Below are positions 20,536 to 33,900 of a stretch of 64,000 nt of DNA, piece after piece. The translations under genes and the position numbers were made by a program. Location: contig JAEMWC010000369.1 of NCBI GenBank assembly GCA_016490735.1, forward strand, positions 596,001 through 660,000, read 5' to 3'. The DNA is from Pachyseris speciosa. Lineage: Eukaryota; Cnidaria; Anthozoa; Scleractinia; Pachyseridae. The notes under the pieces were generated by a model, which was not told the DNA's origin, made no database searches, and worked only from the letters and a program-made list of their open reading frames with translations. How positions within the stretch are numbered: position 1 is the stretch's first letter; every line of letters starts with the position of its first letter.

Positions 20536-21480
20536 AATTTCCGGAGGGTAGGAGGTCAAATCGATCTCGTTATCCCAAATAAGGGGTTACCACAGAGATT
20601 TCGCTGGTCTTCAACACCGAAGGCTCTATCTTTGTTGTCACGCTGGTCACGCTAGTTGTCATTTATTTTTAAACGATCACTGCAGCTACAACTCGGTAGG
20701 TATTTGATTTATAAGTGTGTTTTTCGAGCCATTTTCCACCTAAGAAGCCCCCTTCGGGCATCAAAGCTGGATTGATGGGTAGAGGCAATCCTCTGTAAGA
20801 AAACAGAGGTGAGAAGCAATCGATTTCACACGAAGTGGGCCACGGGAATTGTTCGACCGAGTTATGGTCATTCGCGAAGTGAAGTTGTGTTCCTAGCCGT
20901 TCTGTGAGTGGATTCTGAGACATCGCATGGCAATTTCGGCGAGTTTTGACTTGTAAATAATGCAGTCGGTGCAACATTTTGTCAGCAGGACCGGGTGGCT
21001 TGACACGGTTCTAAAAATTATCTGAGATGGAAATTGGAAGACTCCTACGCTTGAGTTATCCAAGACCTTCCCAGAATTCCTTTGGGTCACAAAAGCACAA
21101 ATTACAGACCAGTGAGTGCAAGTGAAATCAAAAGCGTTATTCGCGTCGCGCTAAAGAAGTGAGCAGGTAAATGCGGAACAGATTTCAAGAAGTGGAGTCG
21201 AAGTTTGCTGCCAACGTAGAATTTTAGCTTTAAAAGATATTTTTGCCCTAAAAACTTCCAGTTCAAAGTTGCTTTTATTTTTGGTGTTGTCAAATGGCGT
21301 TCAAAGCCAACATTTTTGGTTTTGGAAAAAATAAACGGTCATACTTGATGAAAATTGGGAGCTTTGGTCAGTTTACGGAGCGATAAAGTCTATATAAACG
21401 AGCATTTAGCAATAAGAACAGTTCATTTCAACGCGTACGACAGCACGGGGTTTGGGAAAGTTGCAGCTTTTCAAAGCACT
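20536..21480. repeat. Dispersed repeat, uninterrupted copy
   Basis: About 0.95 kb matches 27262-27686 followed by 35231-35730 in the same order and orientation. At the point where the other copy is split, this copy reads GACTTGTAAATAATGCAGTC without interruption. Class of repeat not recognised. Confidence 0.75.
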
Positions 21481-21724
21481 AGTGGTGTTTATGACCAATA
21501 TATTGGCCTCTCGTCGGAAATGAGTTAATGAGAAGTTATGTTGTTTAAAATAAACTCCATTAGAAGTGTGAATTCCCCGTTTAAGCTTATTGTTTATATT
21601 GATGCTTAACTTTGTTTGATGATTCCGTCAACAACTCTCATTTCTATTTCTTTGCATTAGACAACAGGTGAGTGTTGTACTGAGTGAAGATTTCAATAAA
21701 ATCTCCGATCAGCATTCGTATTAT

Positions 21725-22200
21725 ACTAATAATAATGGTCTTTATTCACGGTTTAAAACTACTACAAGCGTACACAAGTGAAGCCTTCTCGAATTCCAAC
21801 AAATGAGCCTGAAAATTGGCGAGAATTCTTTCCTCGGGACAAAATAAGAGTAAATAAATAATCAGTTTATTAAACCCTTTGGTAGTGTATAACACTAAAT
21901 TACAAGGGAGGTGGTCAATTCTACACAAAATAGCATAATTACACTTGACACAGAAGGCAAAAACAATTAAACCGTATTATAACTGTGAGTAACGAAACTA
22001 CTAAGGCGGTCCGTTCTGACAAGGCGGAAATCAGAACGGGAACAACCAGACCTCAGTCCGTACCCATGAGCGACACTCGTTGACCGTGGCAACAGGTGTG
22101 AGCGGAAACTGGACTCCTTGATGTTAGATATAAAACGCCTGCAAGCTTCATCACGGTGCGCCAGCAGTGTAGGCAAGCCACAGATCACTAGTGCCGACAT
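21725..22200 (-). mobile_element. 5'-truncated LINE, C-terminal end and 3' tail
   Basis: The minus-strand frame MSALVICGLPTLLAHRDEAC ending in SSFVTHSYNTV resembles the last part of a CR1/jockey-type reverse transcriptase. It is followed by a 3' untranslated part ending in AATAAAGACCATTATTATTA, a short-repeat tail. It abuts the Myb/SANT-like fragment at about 22200. Confidence 0.55.
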
Positions 22201-22692
22201 TTCGAATAAAATCTCTCATCAGATAAAGCTGGGTTGCAAACAGCTTGCCTCGCGTGACTCGAGTGACTCAGCTTAATCTCTTTCAAAACTTCCACAGCTT
22301 CCTCAAGGACCATCAATTGTTTGAGTTCGAACTCTTCCTTCCTTTTCTTAGGGGTGCTACAGACCGAAGACTCATTTTCGGCATTTTGGGCAGAATTGAC
22401 ACTCCTCTTGAGATTTGCAGTTTCATAGCCCTTGGATGAACTAACCATGATGTGCAGAAATTGGGAGTCTTTTAAACCACTTTCAAGAGAAGACGTAAAC
22501 TTCACTGGCAGATTGTCCAGACTTCCTCTTCTTTTCCAGTGAAAGCTCTCTTATGAATTGTCCACGAAGTACCTTCCACTTATTCCCACAGACTCTCTCC
22601 TCGTATAAACTGGCCAGTAACTCAATTTCTTCATCCGTCCAATGTCGCTCTTTCTTTCCCCTGGCTAGCACCTCCACTTCACTCTCTGCCAT
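22188..22692 (-). pseudogene. Myb/SANT-like DNA-binding protein fragment
   Basis: It starts MAESEVEVLARGKKERHWTD at 22692. RHWTDEEIELLASLYEERV is a typical Myb/SANT first helix. A frame break near 22500 is followed by a helical C-terminus (KKRKEEFELKQLMVLEEAVE). Such proteins occur both as host factors and as the partner protein of Harbinger transposons. The 3' end is replaced by a LINE fragment, so it appears truncated. Confidence 0.5.
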
Positions 22693-22839
22693 TTTTTTTG
22701 GTTTTGAACTGGAATTCACCTAAACCCGATGTAACTACCACTGCGTTGCTAGGGAACACCTTCCACGAGCAGCACTGGGAACTAGAGTTAATGTTTCCCT
22801 GGTGGTCAAACTGGGAAACATTTGTTTCGCAAGCAAATT

Positions 22840-23212
22840 TGCGTTCAGACAGCAAAAATTTTTTTGACCCGGGCTATCTCTGCAATATGTTTAAGCTGAG
22901 AATTTCAAATTATGATCTTCGCGACGCCAAGGGTAAACTATCCCTTCCAAAACCTTGAAATGACTACCTGAAGCGTCGCTTTAGTTACAGGGGCGCTCTT
23001 TTATGGAACAATCTTCCTGAGGAACTGCGTACCGCAAATTCCTTGGGTCTCTTCAAGAGAAAAATTCACAGATTGTTTTGGCAACAGTACTCCCACAAAA
23101 CAAATATGTAAACCAGTTGTAGAAGATTTTTATATATTATGTCCTACAGTGTATGCAAAACTAATAATTTATTTTGACCGTGTTTAAATAAAGTTATCAT
23201 TCATTCATTCAT
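22840..23212 (+). mobile_element. LINE C-terminal fragment with (ATTC)n tail
   Basis: After a frame break the peptide YLKRRFSYRGALLWNNLPEE shows the conserved LWNxLP box found near the end of many LINE reverse transcriptases. The 3' end is AATAAAGTTATCATTCATTC, a microsatellite tail as in CR1-like elements. Confidence 0.65.
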
Positions 23213-23279
23213 ATCCCATTCTCATGAAAATGAAAAAAGCTTCACCAGTAGCCACATGCAGTCCTTGACTGTCTGTTTT

Positions 23280-23412
23280 TATTTTACCACTTGTCACTAA
23301 CCTGTTGGTAATCTGTCGGTAGCCTGTCGGTCAAGTGGTCAAGTGTCAACCAATTGTCAGTGGAGGGGAGATGTTCAGTCACAATTACCGACAAGTGAGT
23401 AACAGTTTACTA
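23280..23412. repeat. Short word array (CTGTCGGTA-like)
   Basis: Spaced copies of CTGTTGGTA, CTGTCGGTA and CTGTCGGTC, then the reverse complement (TTACCGACAAG), suggest the end of a DNA element with subterminal repeats. Confidence 0.4.
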
Positions 23413-23659
23413 ATCTTACTAAAAAATTGAAACTACACATACAGTGTACAATATGTATGTTTGTTTGTCCACCATCTTGAATAATACATGCCACATGAAT
23501 GCGATGCAAATTAAGCATGGGACTTTGCTTCTCCATTTGTTTTTATAATAAATCACTATACAGTGGCTAAAATGAAGAACTCCGATAACAACTCATTCAA
23601 GACAGCAACAGACCTTTCCATGGTTTCTGACGCCATTGTAAATGTATGGGATTTTGGCC

Positions 23660-24352
23660 GACTTTGAACATTTGTATGATCAATGAATGAGTAACCGATG
23701 AATAATCGATAGGCCACAAAATCTTCAGTCATTGATTAGTTGTTGATTGCATCGATTAGTCATTGATAACATTGATTGGTCATCTATATAATGTTGTGAC
23801 TACACAATAACCATATCAAATTGAAAGTAAAGAAACAGAAACTTCTTCTTCAAGGTACATACATGTCACAATGCAAACCTTAACCTATAATGATGGCATC
23901 TGGACATTTCCATCTTGGCAACTTTACTGTTCATCAAATCAATGTGATACATGCTGTTTCGTTTTTCTCATAGATGATGATTGCAACACAGCCACTATTC
24001 AAAGGAATAGCGTTTTAGGGATCATCATACCTTAATACCATAACAAACTTAATACCTTAATATTCATGAAAACAATGGGACCAGAAGAGATGGTCAAAAT
24101 AATCAAGGTCTGGACAGTCAAAGTTTGACTGTAATCAATAAAATATTAATGGGTAATAATAAGGTAATTAACGAGTAATCAATAGCATCAAAGCATAATC
24201 AATGGATATTATTAATGTCACCGATGAGTAATGGATAGGCCACAAAATTATTATTGTTGGCCATTGATTAGTCATTGATAACCCTTTGACCATCGCCAAT
24301 AATCAATGACTAATCTGTTGATTACTCATTGGTGTCATTGATCATGAATTAG
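23660..24352. mobile_element. Element-like region with ATTAGTCATTGAT word arrays at both sides
   Basis: The left array (about 23675-23790) and right array (about 24120-24350) consist of variants of GATTAGTCATTGATAAC and its complement. ATAGGCCACAAAAT occurs once on each side. No coding sequence between them. Confidence 0.5.
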
Positions 24353-24689
24353 TTACGTCTGGTACTGGTATGCATGAGCTTAGCTTGTTTTTGTATCTTG
24401 TTTTTGTATCTTGTATTCTAGTAATGATGGGGTCAGGTCCTTTTCACACCACTGGTTAACTGATATTAGTTTTTACACTTCACAAAACTTCACTTATATT
24501 TATTTACCAAATTCATAAACGCTGAAAGACTTACAATGTACAGTCTGTAGTAAGTGATGAACTTTCAGAGCTTTCTAGTCAAGTTAAATTTGAAGTGCGG
24601 CATGTAATGCAAAGTCTATTTTACACTTCTAACGTACAGTGTACATTAAATTTCAACACATATTTGTAGCTAAATATTCAACAGTCTAA

Positions 24690-25075
24690 AAGCTGTGGCT
24701 GAACGGTCAAATATTTTCATCCAACAATGGCAACATCATGTTGGAAGAGCATGTTTGACCATTATGATTTAGTCGCATTGAAATGGTTTTCCATCAAAAG
24801 CAAACATTTTCAATCCACATTTCGTAAATATGAACAAATGTTCGATGTTTAGCCACTCCAATCAACAAAGCATGCACAGCTGGTAAAAAGCCACCAAATA
24901 CAAACCACTTAGAGTTGTAGCTATAATTCCAGTGATAACCATTCCGTAGACTTACTTTGTCAGGTATCTGGTCAAACATTGTTTGTCCAATCGATGCCAC
25001 CCAACATTGTGTTTAGCAAACATGACATTGAATGAAAATGTTTGATCGTTTAGTCAAATTAAACGCGTCGATGAT
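24690..25075. repeat. AACATGTTTGACC-type word cluster
   Basis: Degenerate inverted words (AACATCATGTTGGAAGAGCA, AGCATGTTTGACCATTATGA, CAAACATTGTTTGTCCAATC, ATGTTTGATCGTTTAG) give a fold-back-like region. No gene seen. Confidence 0.35.
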
Positions 25076-25486
25076 TTACAAAATTATTCAATAGAAAATA
25101 AAAAAAGTGGCCAGGTATTCTGAAGTTAATAGTCCAAAATTACAAGAGACACAGTCTTTATTTCGGCTGTTTCAAATGCCTTACCATGCCCCAGGGAGCA
25201 AACATGCCATTAAACCTGAATGAACATACAAGCGATTGCGATACGCCAGAGAGACATGTAAACCACTTTATAAAATGAGAGTTTTCACTCCTCTGATGAA
25301 ACTAAGATTTTGACAAAATGACACATGTATTCTTATATCAAGTTGAAGTCCACTCTTTTGCAATGCACCTATGAATGTTAAGCTGCATGGAAGGGGGAGG
25401 GGAGGGAAGGCTGAGCATACATGTAGGTGGAAGATTTGTTCAAATATAATGCCCAACCCCAGGGATGTTATCCCAAAGAGTACAAC

Positions 25487-25505
25487 CTCCCCCCCCCCCC
25501 CCCCC
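25487..25505. repeat. Poly-C/poly-A low-complexity tract
   Basis: A C-run of about 16-18 bases, followed shortly by an A-run. A likely site of base-count error. Confidence 0.9.
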
Positions 25506-26113
25506 GCCTCCTTCCCCTGAAAAAAAAAAAAAGGCATTCACAAAAAAAATTGAAACAAAACCTTCAGTATGTACATGTAGCTTCTTTTTAATAGAAAAAT
25601 GTCCAGAAAAGTAAATTAACTTGTACTACAAAGTGAACAAGACAGCACAACAGGGAAATTCCGGTACAGTTCTCTTCATGAACAAGATACACTATGTAAC
25701 TTTTGCTTCTTTGAGTAACTAATGGCCATTATTCATAATTGCATCAAGAAGCCTATAGCTACAATTTAACTGATTTCAACTCCAAACATTTTACGAACCT
25801 TTCTGCTTTTTAACAGACTTGAGTACTACTGCTATATGATAAAGTGGTCCGGCTTGAATCGCTTATGAAAAAAACCTGAACATGACATTTTGAAATGACA
25901 TAACCTTCGATCATGCGATTTTTTTTTGGGGGCAGGAAGAAAGAAAAAAATATGCCTAACACAATTTCTTTCCAATTCATCTGCTGCCCCCTAAATTAAC
26001 AGTTCTGTCAACACGAATGACAGATGTCATAGACCGACGTAGACCAGCCAACTGTAAAATACTTGATGTTTTATTTATTTTGTTTGAGAGGTGATTATAG
26101 GCATCTGCAACAT
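25506..26113. other. Host sequence, nothing recognised
   Basis: No supported gene or repeat structure; AT-rich. Confidence 0.5.
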
Positions 26114-26401
26114 TTAAATTAAACAAAAGATCTTGGGTGTATACAATTCCAGCTTCTTAATATAATAGTTTTTGTAATGGATAGGCTTATTGTCTATTCT
26201 AATTTCACAGTTATTCCAAATAGTACTCTTCCAATCCTTTTCTGTGGTGAAAGTCTGACGGAACTCTGACCACCAAGACAAGAGTTCGTAATAAAATTGA
26301 GAAGGAATTGTATAATCAGATATGTTGTAGTTTAGTGCAAGGCAAAAAAAAAAAAAAAACCTCCTAAGGGACTCAAGAGGTGTTGTAGGAAGCTCTTCCA
26401 T
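26114..26401 (-). mobile_element. L1/Tx1-like LINE ORF2 C-terminal fragment
   Basis: The minus-strand peptide QFYYELLSWWSEFRQTF and STIWNNCEIRIDNKPIHYKN match the layout of the region after the reverse transcriptase in Tx1/L1-type ORF2 (IWNNxxIxIxxKPIxYK). An A-run at 26343-26358 interrupts it. Confidence 0.6.
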
Positions 26402-26954
26402 GGTCCATTGATTCCATTAAAAATTCGTCTCAACCAAGCAAGTCTTAACGTTTTGACCATGCACTCTTGAAAGATCAATCATCATATCATTCATTTATAA
26501 TTAATACAAGATTAATTCATCAATACAGTCTCAGTTCTTAATCAAAAATAAAAATTCCTGTTTTTTCAAAACTTTAAAATTCAATTACAAAATCTACATA
26601 ATAATAATGTATTATGATGGCAATTTCAAAGCCACTGGAAACAATCTTGAGACTTAATTTTACTTGTGATTGTTCTTTAAGAGACCAGTGTATAATGTAC
26701 AACACGTACAAACAAAAGCTGGTGTCCACTGTAGTAGAGTAATGTTCCTTAGTGCAATAAAAACAAACAAATAATTTCTGTCAGTTGCATGTATCAAAAT
26801 ATTCTGTGTATTGGTGCAGTGAGGGTAAAAGGCGGAATGAGTTTGCAGAATGGCATGTGGCATGACTTGAGGAATCGCATAATTATGCGGAATGTAATAT
26901 ATGCAGAATGGCCCGAAGAAATTAATTCAACTGAAAGAGTTAAATATTCTACAG
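26402..26954. other. Host sequence, nothing recognised
   Basis: Only unsupported short frames. Confidence 0.45.
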
Positions 26955-27075
26955 CCCAGAGAATAATCGCAAGCTAGTTGCCAATCTCGGTCACAACTAC
27001 TCTTTACCAGGCTTGCTTTCATACTGATAAACATTACACTTATGAACTCTTGAGGTGATTAAATTTACCTTGAGT
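26955..27075. repeat. Dispersed repeat, inverted partner at 36733-36850
   Basis: Words such as GTTGCCAATCTCGGTCACAA, TTATGAACTCTTGAGGTGAT and TAAATTTACCTTGAG recur as reverse complements around 36733-36850. Confidence 0.65.
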
Positions 27076-27261
27076 TTTGCTTTCAGAGAATTAGGGCCTC
27101 TTCATATCTGTTTGGGAATTATATTTGCAGCGTATTTGTGCGAATCGTTCACGGCTGCGAGACAAGCGAGCTTTTGCCATCTTGTCAATTTCACGGTGTA
27201 GGTCAAACTCTTTTGGCAGTTTTGAAATGGATTAACTCGTTCTTGTCCGCCATTCTATAAT

Positions 27262-27686
27262 TTTTCGAGGGTTTGAGGTCAAATCGATCTAGTTATTCCA
27301 TATAAGGGGTTACCACGGAGATCTCGCTGGTCCACAACATCGAAAGCTCTATCTTTCATGTCACGCTTGTCACGCTAGCTGTCGTTTATTTATAAACGAT
27401 CACTCAGCTACAGCTTGGTACATATTTAATTTATACATGTAAGTGTGTTTTTTGAGCCATTTTCCACCTCAGAAGCCCTCTGCCAGGCATCATATAGCTG
27501 GGTTGGTGGGTAGAGGTAATCCTCCGAAAGAAGACAGAGGTGGGAAGCAATTTCACACCAAGTTAGCCGCCGAAAGGTTTCGATCGAGTCATGGTGATTC
27601 ACGAAGTGAAGTTGTGTCCCTAGCCATTCTGTGAGTAGATTCCGGGACCTGGCATGGCAATTTTGGCGAGTTTTGACTTGTAAATA
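27262..27686. repeat. Dispersed repeat, left half of the split copy
   Basis: It corresponds to 20536-20960 of the intact copy and ends at GACTTGTAAATA, where the composite insertion begins. Confidence 0.75.
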
Positions 27687-28484
27687 CAGTACCGGTTAAA
27701 AGTAAGTTGACAGTCTCTTTCGAGTCTCGATTCTCGACTCGATCCTCGATTCCTGCAAGTTTCAAGCATCGAGGATTGAGGCTCAGCCATCAAAATCGAG
27801 TCGAGGATCGCGTCTCGCAAGATCAGAGTTAATGAACTTGACGCTTGACTGATCACTTGATAGACCTCTCAAGCAAATTGGGGATCACATCTTGCAAAGG
27901 AACTTCAGCTACTCGAAGGAACGCAAACGATGCAAGAGTAGTCGTTCAGTACGCGATATGTTTCTAAATGTGATTCAACCTCTGACAGATGGGCAGATTA
28001 GCAGAAATCAACGCTTGAGAAAGAACAGAATGGCCAGGGACTGACCACACCACTACAATATCTCACAATAAGTAACAGATGTTCGATGAATAAAACCTAA
28101 AGTTTATCTAAGCGTTGCATGTTTTTGTCACAGACATGCATAATTTTAAGGTGAAATTCGACACGCGAAGGTGTCAATACACATGTTCACTAATGGTGGT
28201 CATTCGTAACTTTATTTCGTTGAAACAGGGATTTCTTCGACTGTTCTTAGGATTAAATTTTACAATGTAACTCCTCCAAACTGGAATCACAAATGTGTGT
28301 AATTCGTTATGGTATGCAAATTTTCAGTTCTCACGCGCGTGTCTGTCAAGTCTATTTTTAATTCAATGTTTACTTTGCGCTATTTTTGGCCGAAGAGTGA
28401 AGATCATCTCAGCGACGTTTCTATCCAAATTATACACGTATTTCACTTCGGATGTTTCCTTGAAGTTTTACTAGTGTTCCATCG

Positions 28485-29055
28485 ATGATGATGATGATGA
28501 ACCTTTATTTAAGTGTCATAAAATTCTAGTACATTACAGTACTAATTGGGGACACTAAAACAAAGCTAATTAAAATAAAGTAAAATTATGATACCGGTAA
28601 TTAAGACTTAAGAATCTAAAATTCCTAAAAAATATGAACAATTTATATGAAATTAATCATATAAAATTTAAAAACATTTATCTTGAAAATTAACATATCA
28701 TAAAAATTATTATGTATTACATAAAAAGCAAGAGGCACAGCTACTGTTATCCAATGCGGAGATATCTCTACAGTTTATCCTTTGTTTGAAGTCTTTCAGA
28801 GTAGGTGCATTTCTCTCAGAACTGGCCAACTTGGACCATAATAATGGGCCCAAGTATCTGATGGAGTGCCTTCCATACTTTACAGTATTGTATCTTGGAA
28901 GGATAAAGTCTGAGTTTCGGAGGCTATATGGCTTTAAGTCATTTCTTTTGACAATGTTTTCAAAGTAACCTGGCACCATTTGGTGATTAACCTTGTACAT
29001 AAGACATAGTATATCCTTCAACCTTCTTTCATTTAATGTATCATTTATCAATTTA
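28485..29055 (-). mobile_element. LINE C-terminal fragment with (CAT)n tail
   Basis: The peptide LKDILCLMYKVNHQMVPGYF and SIRYLGPLLWSKLASSERNA carries the LW(S/N)xL box of the reverse transcriptase tail. Its 3' end reads AATAAAGGTTCATCATCATC on the minus strand. Confidence 0.65.
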
Positions 29056-29597
29056 TTTATTTCAAAGGCAAGGAGCGATTTTCAAAGTTGGCATTTCCGT
29101 CCTCGTGGTTGATGAGCGGTTTTGTCGAATCTTGTTCGATCAATCGCGCCAGCCTTGAATTCCTTACGCTTGCCAAGCGGCTACTGGCTAGAGACTACAC
29201 TATTCGCCTACTTGTACACGGGCATTACTAAACCACGAAACAGCGAAACGAAACACCGAAACAGCTACTTTTTCCTACTTTTTTCTCAAACACCGAAACA
29301 GCCATTTTTTACCACTTTGATGGTGAATAAAATTGACAGGCCAAACACGACTCCCATTGGTCCTTTGGTGTTATCGTTGACCTTCAAAGTTTGGCTCTTA
29401 CGAGTGTATCTTACTCTAACATTCGAGGATCACTTTTTCTCCCAGCCAGCAGTGTGAACTCCATTAGCCAGACTGCGTGGTGCGTTTTCATTAACCCTTT
29501 TCCGTCAAACATTAGCCTGCATAGCAGACTGTTTGGTGTACGAACGCTCGTTTAAAGACCACCATTTTGGAAGCCATCCAAGGAGAGAACTGGGAAC

Positions 29598-29755
29598 GGT
29601 CAGTGTAAGATATGGATTGCGGACTGCAGACCCGGACTACGGACCCGGACTGCGGAGTGGCTATAAAACATGGACTAGGAACAAAAAGCTGCGGACTAGG
29701 AACAAAAAGCCGACCGAGTATAAAAAAGGGAGTATAGAACAAAACTAGGACTGTA
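29598..29755. repeat. Second copy of the GGACTG word array
   Basis: It starts GGTCAGTGTAAGATATGGAT, like the end of the element at 20015-20466, followed by GCGGACTGCAGACCCGGACT words and two copies of GCGGACTAGGAACAAAAAG. Confidence 0.6.
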
Positions 29756-30067
29756 TTGGCCCAGATGCAAGTTAAAAAAAGCCTTGAGTCTGCTTATTCC
29801 GTGTCAAGATTTGTCACGTACATAGTAATAATCAGTTACACGAAATGCTCAGTTCCAACATCGACCGAGCTAGAGAAAGTATAAGTCTTAGAGTAGAGAC
29901 TTTATCTTGAAATTGTACTTTACTCCACGAGTTTAACACTAGATCAAGGGAGTCGAAGAAATTATTATTGGGAAGAATGGAAACAGAAAGGCACATAAAA
30001 GGCAACCGGACTGCACTGGCGTGCATCACAAAATTACTGGTCACAAATCTAGATATAAATGCTGTAA

Positions 30068-30600
30068 ATGGAAATGTGTGCTCGTTCGACTGCAACTGGC
30101 CACTGGTGCAGAGAAGATAAAACAGGAAATACCAGTGTGTTTCTTTTTTGGGAAGACGAAGTCGACACTCTGAAGGAGAAGGCAGAGACAAATAAGACAG
30201 AAGTGAAGGGGGGTCTTGAAGAGCTGAACAAGAAAATTGCTGCTCTAGAAGTTCAACTGAATGCTGAAATCGAAAAGAACATCAAGCTCGAACAGTACAC
30301 TCGCCGAGAAAATTTACGCTTCAACAATTTAAGAGAGGAGGAGGATGTCAGGATTGCAAGTCCTTGATTTACAAGGTTATCCAGAACGATATGGGCATCG
30401 ACACATCAGGGATAAAATTTCATGCTGTCCACAGAGTAGGCAGGAAAATCGAAAACAGCCGTGTAGGCCTATAATCGCCCGTTTTATCAGCTGAGTGAAG
30501 ACAGCACTAATCCCAATGCATATATGAGGTAACTGAAGAGATTTTGATGGATTTTTGAAAAGGCGAATAAAAGGAGAGACTTTTGAACGCAAAAGTTGTT
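30068..30600 (+). pseudogene. L1/Tx1-like LINE ORF1 remnant
   Basis: A lysine/glutamate-rich coiled coil (LEELNKKIAALEVQLNAEIE) leads into YTRRENLRFNNLREEED, the start of the L1-type RNA-binding transposase_22 region (family consensus RRENLRI). The frame then breaks near 30366 and continues in pieces to about 30600. It lies 350 bp upstream of ORF2 in the same orientation, as expected for ORF1 of the same LINE. Confidence 0.65.
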
Positions 30601-30949
30601 GGACGCTATCTCTTCATTAATAATGAAAAATATGATTATAGAAATATCCCATAACTTTATTTTCTTAATATTTCCCTTACCTTATTGCTTTGTTCTTAAC
30701 TAGAAAAATCTATCGTATGCAAATTTCTACTAAACGGCAAACAAGCTCGATTCATTCACACTAGCAACCAATCCTGCTGGGCCTCAACAATGAGTTATTT
30801 TTATGTGTTGTACTGTATTTCACACTTTGTTATATGTATTTCGCCTGTTCAAACCTACAAACATCGCGCTTGGTTGTAATAACTACGATAACTATAGTAT
30901 GCTCTTATGCCATGGTTTTTCCAATAGATAACTTTCTTCTTTTCTTTTA

Positions 30950-33900
30950 ATGGATCTAAAAGTATGTTCCCTTAATGTGAGGGGTCTTGGCGACCGGTTA
31001 AAAAGACGGGAAATGTTTAATTGGCTAAGAAAGAAAAACTATTCAGTTTACATGCTTCAAGAAGTGCACTGCTCGGAAAACGCAATTCCTGTATGGTCTG
31101 CCGAATGGGGATATAAAACTCTTTTTAGCTGTTGTACCAGCGCTAGAGGAGGAGTCGCTATTTTATTCAATAATAATTTCAACCTCCAACTCCAACGAAC
31201 ATACTCGGACTCTACTGGAAGATTTATCATCTGCGACATTATAGCAGATAACAAATCCGTGACGATGGCTGTGCTCAATGCACCTAATGACGATGATCCA
31301 AGTTTCTTTCTGAATTTCTTTGATCATTTAAATGATTTTAAATGTGACGAGTTAATAATTGGAGGAGATTTCAACCTGGTTTTGGACCTAGACATTGATA
31401 AAAAAGGCAGTCTCGCTAAAACACATGCGGAATCAGTGAAAACACTAAACGATTTCTGTGCTCAATTTGATCTACTAGACGCATGGAGAATATTGAATCC
31501 GGACACCCGCAGATATACTTGGCGGCGCAAACGGCCAGACATCCACTGCCGTTTAGACTTCTTCCTTGTTACTCAAAGCCTAATGTGCAACATTATGTCC
31601 GCTAATATATCAATTGGATATAAAACAGATCACTCCCTAATAGAAATCACAGTCACTACCCACTTGAATATGAGAGGCCCTGGTTTCTGGAAACTCAACA
31701 CTTCGCTCCTAACAGAAATGGATTATATAAACCAAATACGAGCTGTAATTAAAGACACGCAGGAAGAATACCAAAATGATAGTTTCGTCAATGATGCTCT
31801 TATGTGGGAAATGGTAAAGCTAAATATAAGAAAACAGTCTCTACGATACTCAACTATAAAAAAAGCAAAAATATCACGACGTGAAGAAGAGCTTGAGAAA
31901 GAAATCAATAACCTGCAATGTTTTATCGAATCCACTAACTTGAAGGAAAAAGATAAGAAGGATACTTCAAACACTCTAGACACCAAAAAATTAGAACTGG
32001 AGAAAATAATTGAATATCGAACGAAAGGTTCAATTTTGAGAGCAAGATGCAGATGGCATAATGAAGCTGAAAAAAATACAAAATACTTTCTCAATCTAGA
32101 GAAACGGCATTACAACCAAGGAGCAATAAGCCAATTAAAACTAGGAAACGAAAATTTCGTCACCACAGACAAAGAAATTTTAAGTGAATGTAAGACTTTC
32201 TATAAAACTCTTTGTAACAGCTCTAACAACGACTCTCAAAATGAAAGAGCTGATAACGTTTTTTTAAAACGCAAATGGAGAAAAAATTAAGCCAGACAGA
32301 ACAGGATAGTTGCGAAGGGCTACTAACCAAAACAGAATGTCTTGAAGCACTTAAAAAATATGGAATGTAACAAGACTCCTGGCTCTGACGGACTGCCTGC
32401 AGAATTTTACAAACTCTTTTGGAACGACATCGCTGACCTTTTCTTTAAGTCTTTAAACTATGCCTATCAAACAGGACAGCTGTCAGTGACTCAAAGACGA
32501 GGTATCATCAAACTAATACCAAAGAAAGATGCTGATCCCTGCCTTATCAAAAACTGGCGTCCGATATTTTTACTAAATAGCTATTATAAAATAGCAGCCA
32601 AGGCGATTGCTAACCGTTTTCAAACAGGTTCTCCCAAACCTTATTGATAATGATCAAACTGGCTTTCTAAAAGGTAGATTCATTGGAGAAAACATTCGTC
32701 TTATCCATAGTATTATAAAGTATATGGCCACAAAAAACATTCCTGGTCTTCTACTTTTTCTTGACTTTGAAAAAGCTTTTGACACAGTAGAGTGGTCCTT
32801 CTTAAATAAAACCCTACATCATTATAATTTTGGTTCATCTGCTATTCAGTGGATTAAACTCTTTTACCACAATACAGAAAGCTGCATCTTAAACAACGGT
32901 TGGTCTAGTGATTTCTTTAAACTTGAAAGAGGGGTTAGACAAGGGTGCCCCCTTTCTCCGTACCTCTTCATTATTTGCGTTGAAATACTAGCTGAAACAG
33001 TGAGGAAAAATAAAAATATCAAGGGTATAACAATTGAAGGACAAGAAATCAAAATTAGCCAATACGCAGATGACACTACACTTATTTTGGACGGTTCAAG
33101 TGTCTCCTTCACAACTGCCCTACAGATATTGAACCTTTTTAGCGAAACTTCTGGTCTCCGTTTAAACAACAGGAAAATGGAGGCTCTGTGGGTCGGTGCA
33201 AACATTGGAATGGAAGAAAATCTCAACCCGGAAAAAGGTTTTAAATGGGTAAAAAACAAAGTTAGAGCTTTAGGGATATGGCTGTCGACCAACCCCGAAA
33301 CTACTATAGAGGCTAACTATAGCGAAAAACTAACTAAGGTAAGAAATAGCTTAAGCTGCTGGGAATTGCGCCGTCTAACCTTACTGGGTAAAATTGCCAT
33401 ACTTAAAAGTCTTATTGCCTCCCAATTTGTTTATGTTTTGTCACCTTTGCCAACAAACCACAGCGCTATAGAAGAGATAAATAGTATGTTCTTCAACTTC
33501 CTATGGGATGGTAAAGGTGACAAAATAAAGCGCGATATTATGATTAGCGACTACAGCAATGGAGGGCTAAGAATGATTGACATAAAACTATTCTTGAAAC
33601 AAAGCTCTCAAGTCAAGTTGAATAACAAAATATTTAGACTCAGAAAATCATGGAAAATGGAAACTTTTTTTTGATCTGGAATTACAACGTTTTGGTGGTG
33701 AGGAAATTTTTCGAGGCAACCTTAGCAAAGAAGATTTATCAAAATACTTCAAAATATCGGATACCTTTATTTCAGAAATACTACGAATCTGGACAGACAT
33801 TAAATATGAGGCTAACATTTTCTCCATTGAGCAGCTAAAAGCGCAAAATCTCTGGCAAAACTCTCTTATACGAGTCGGAAACAAACCAATACACTTTAGA

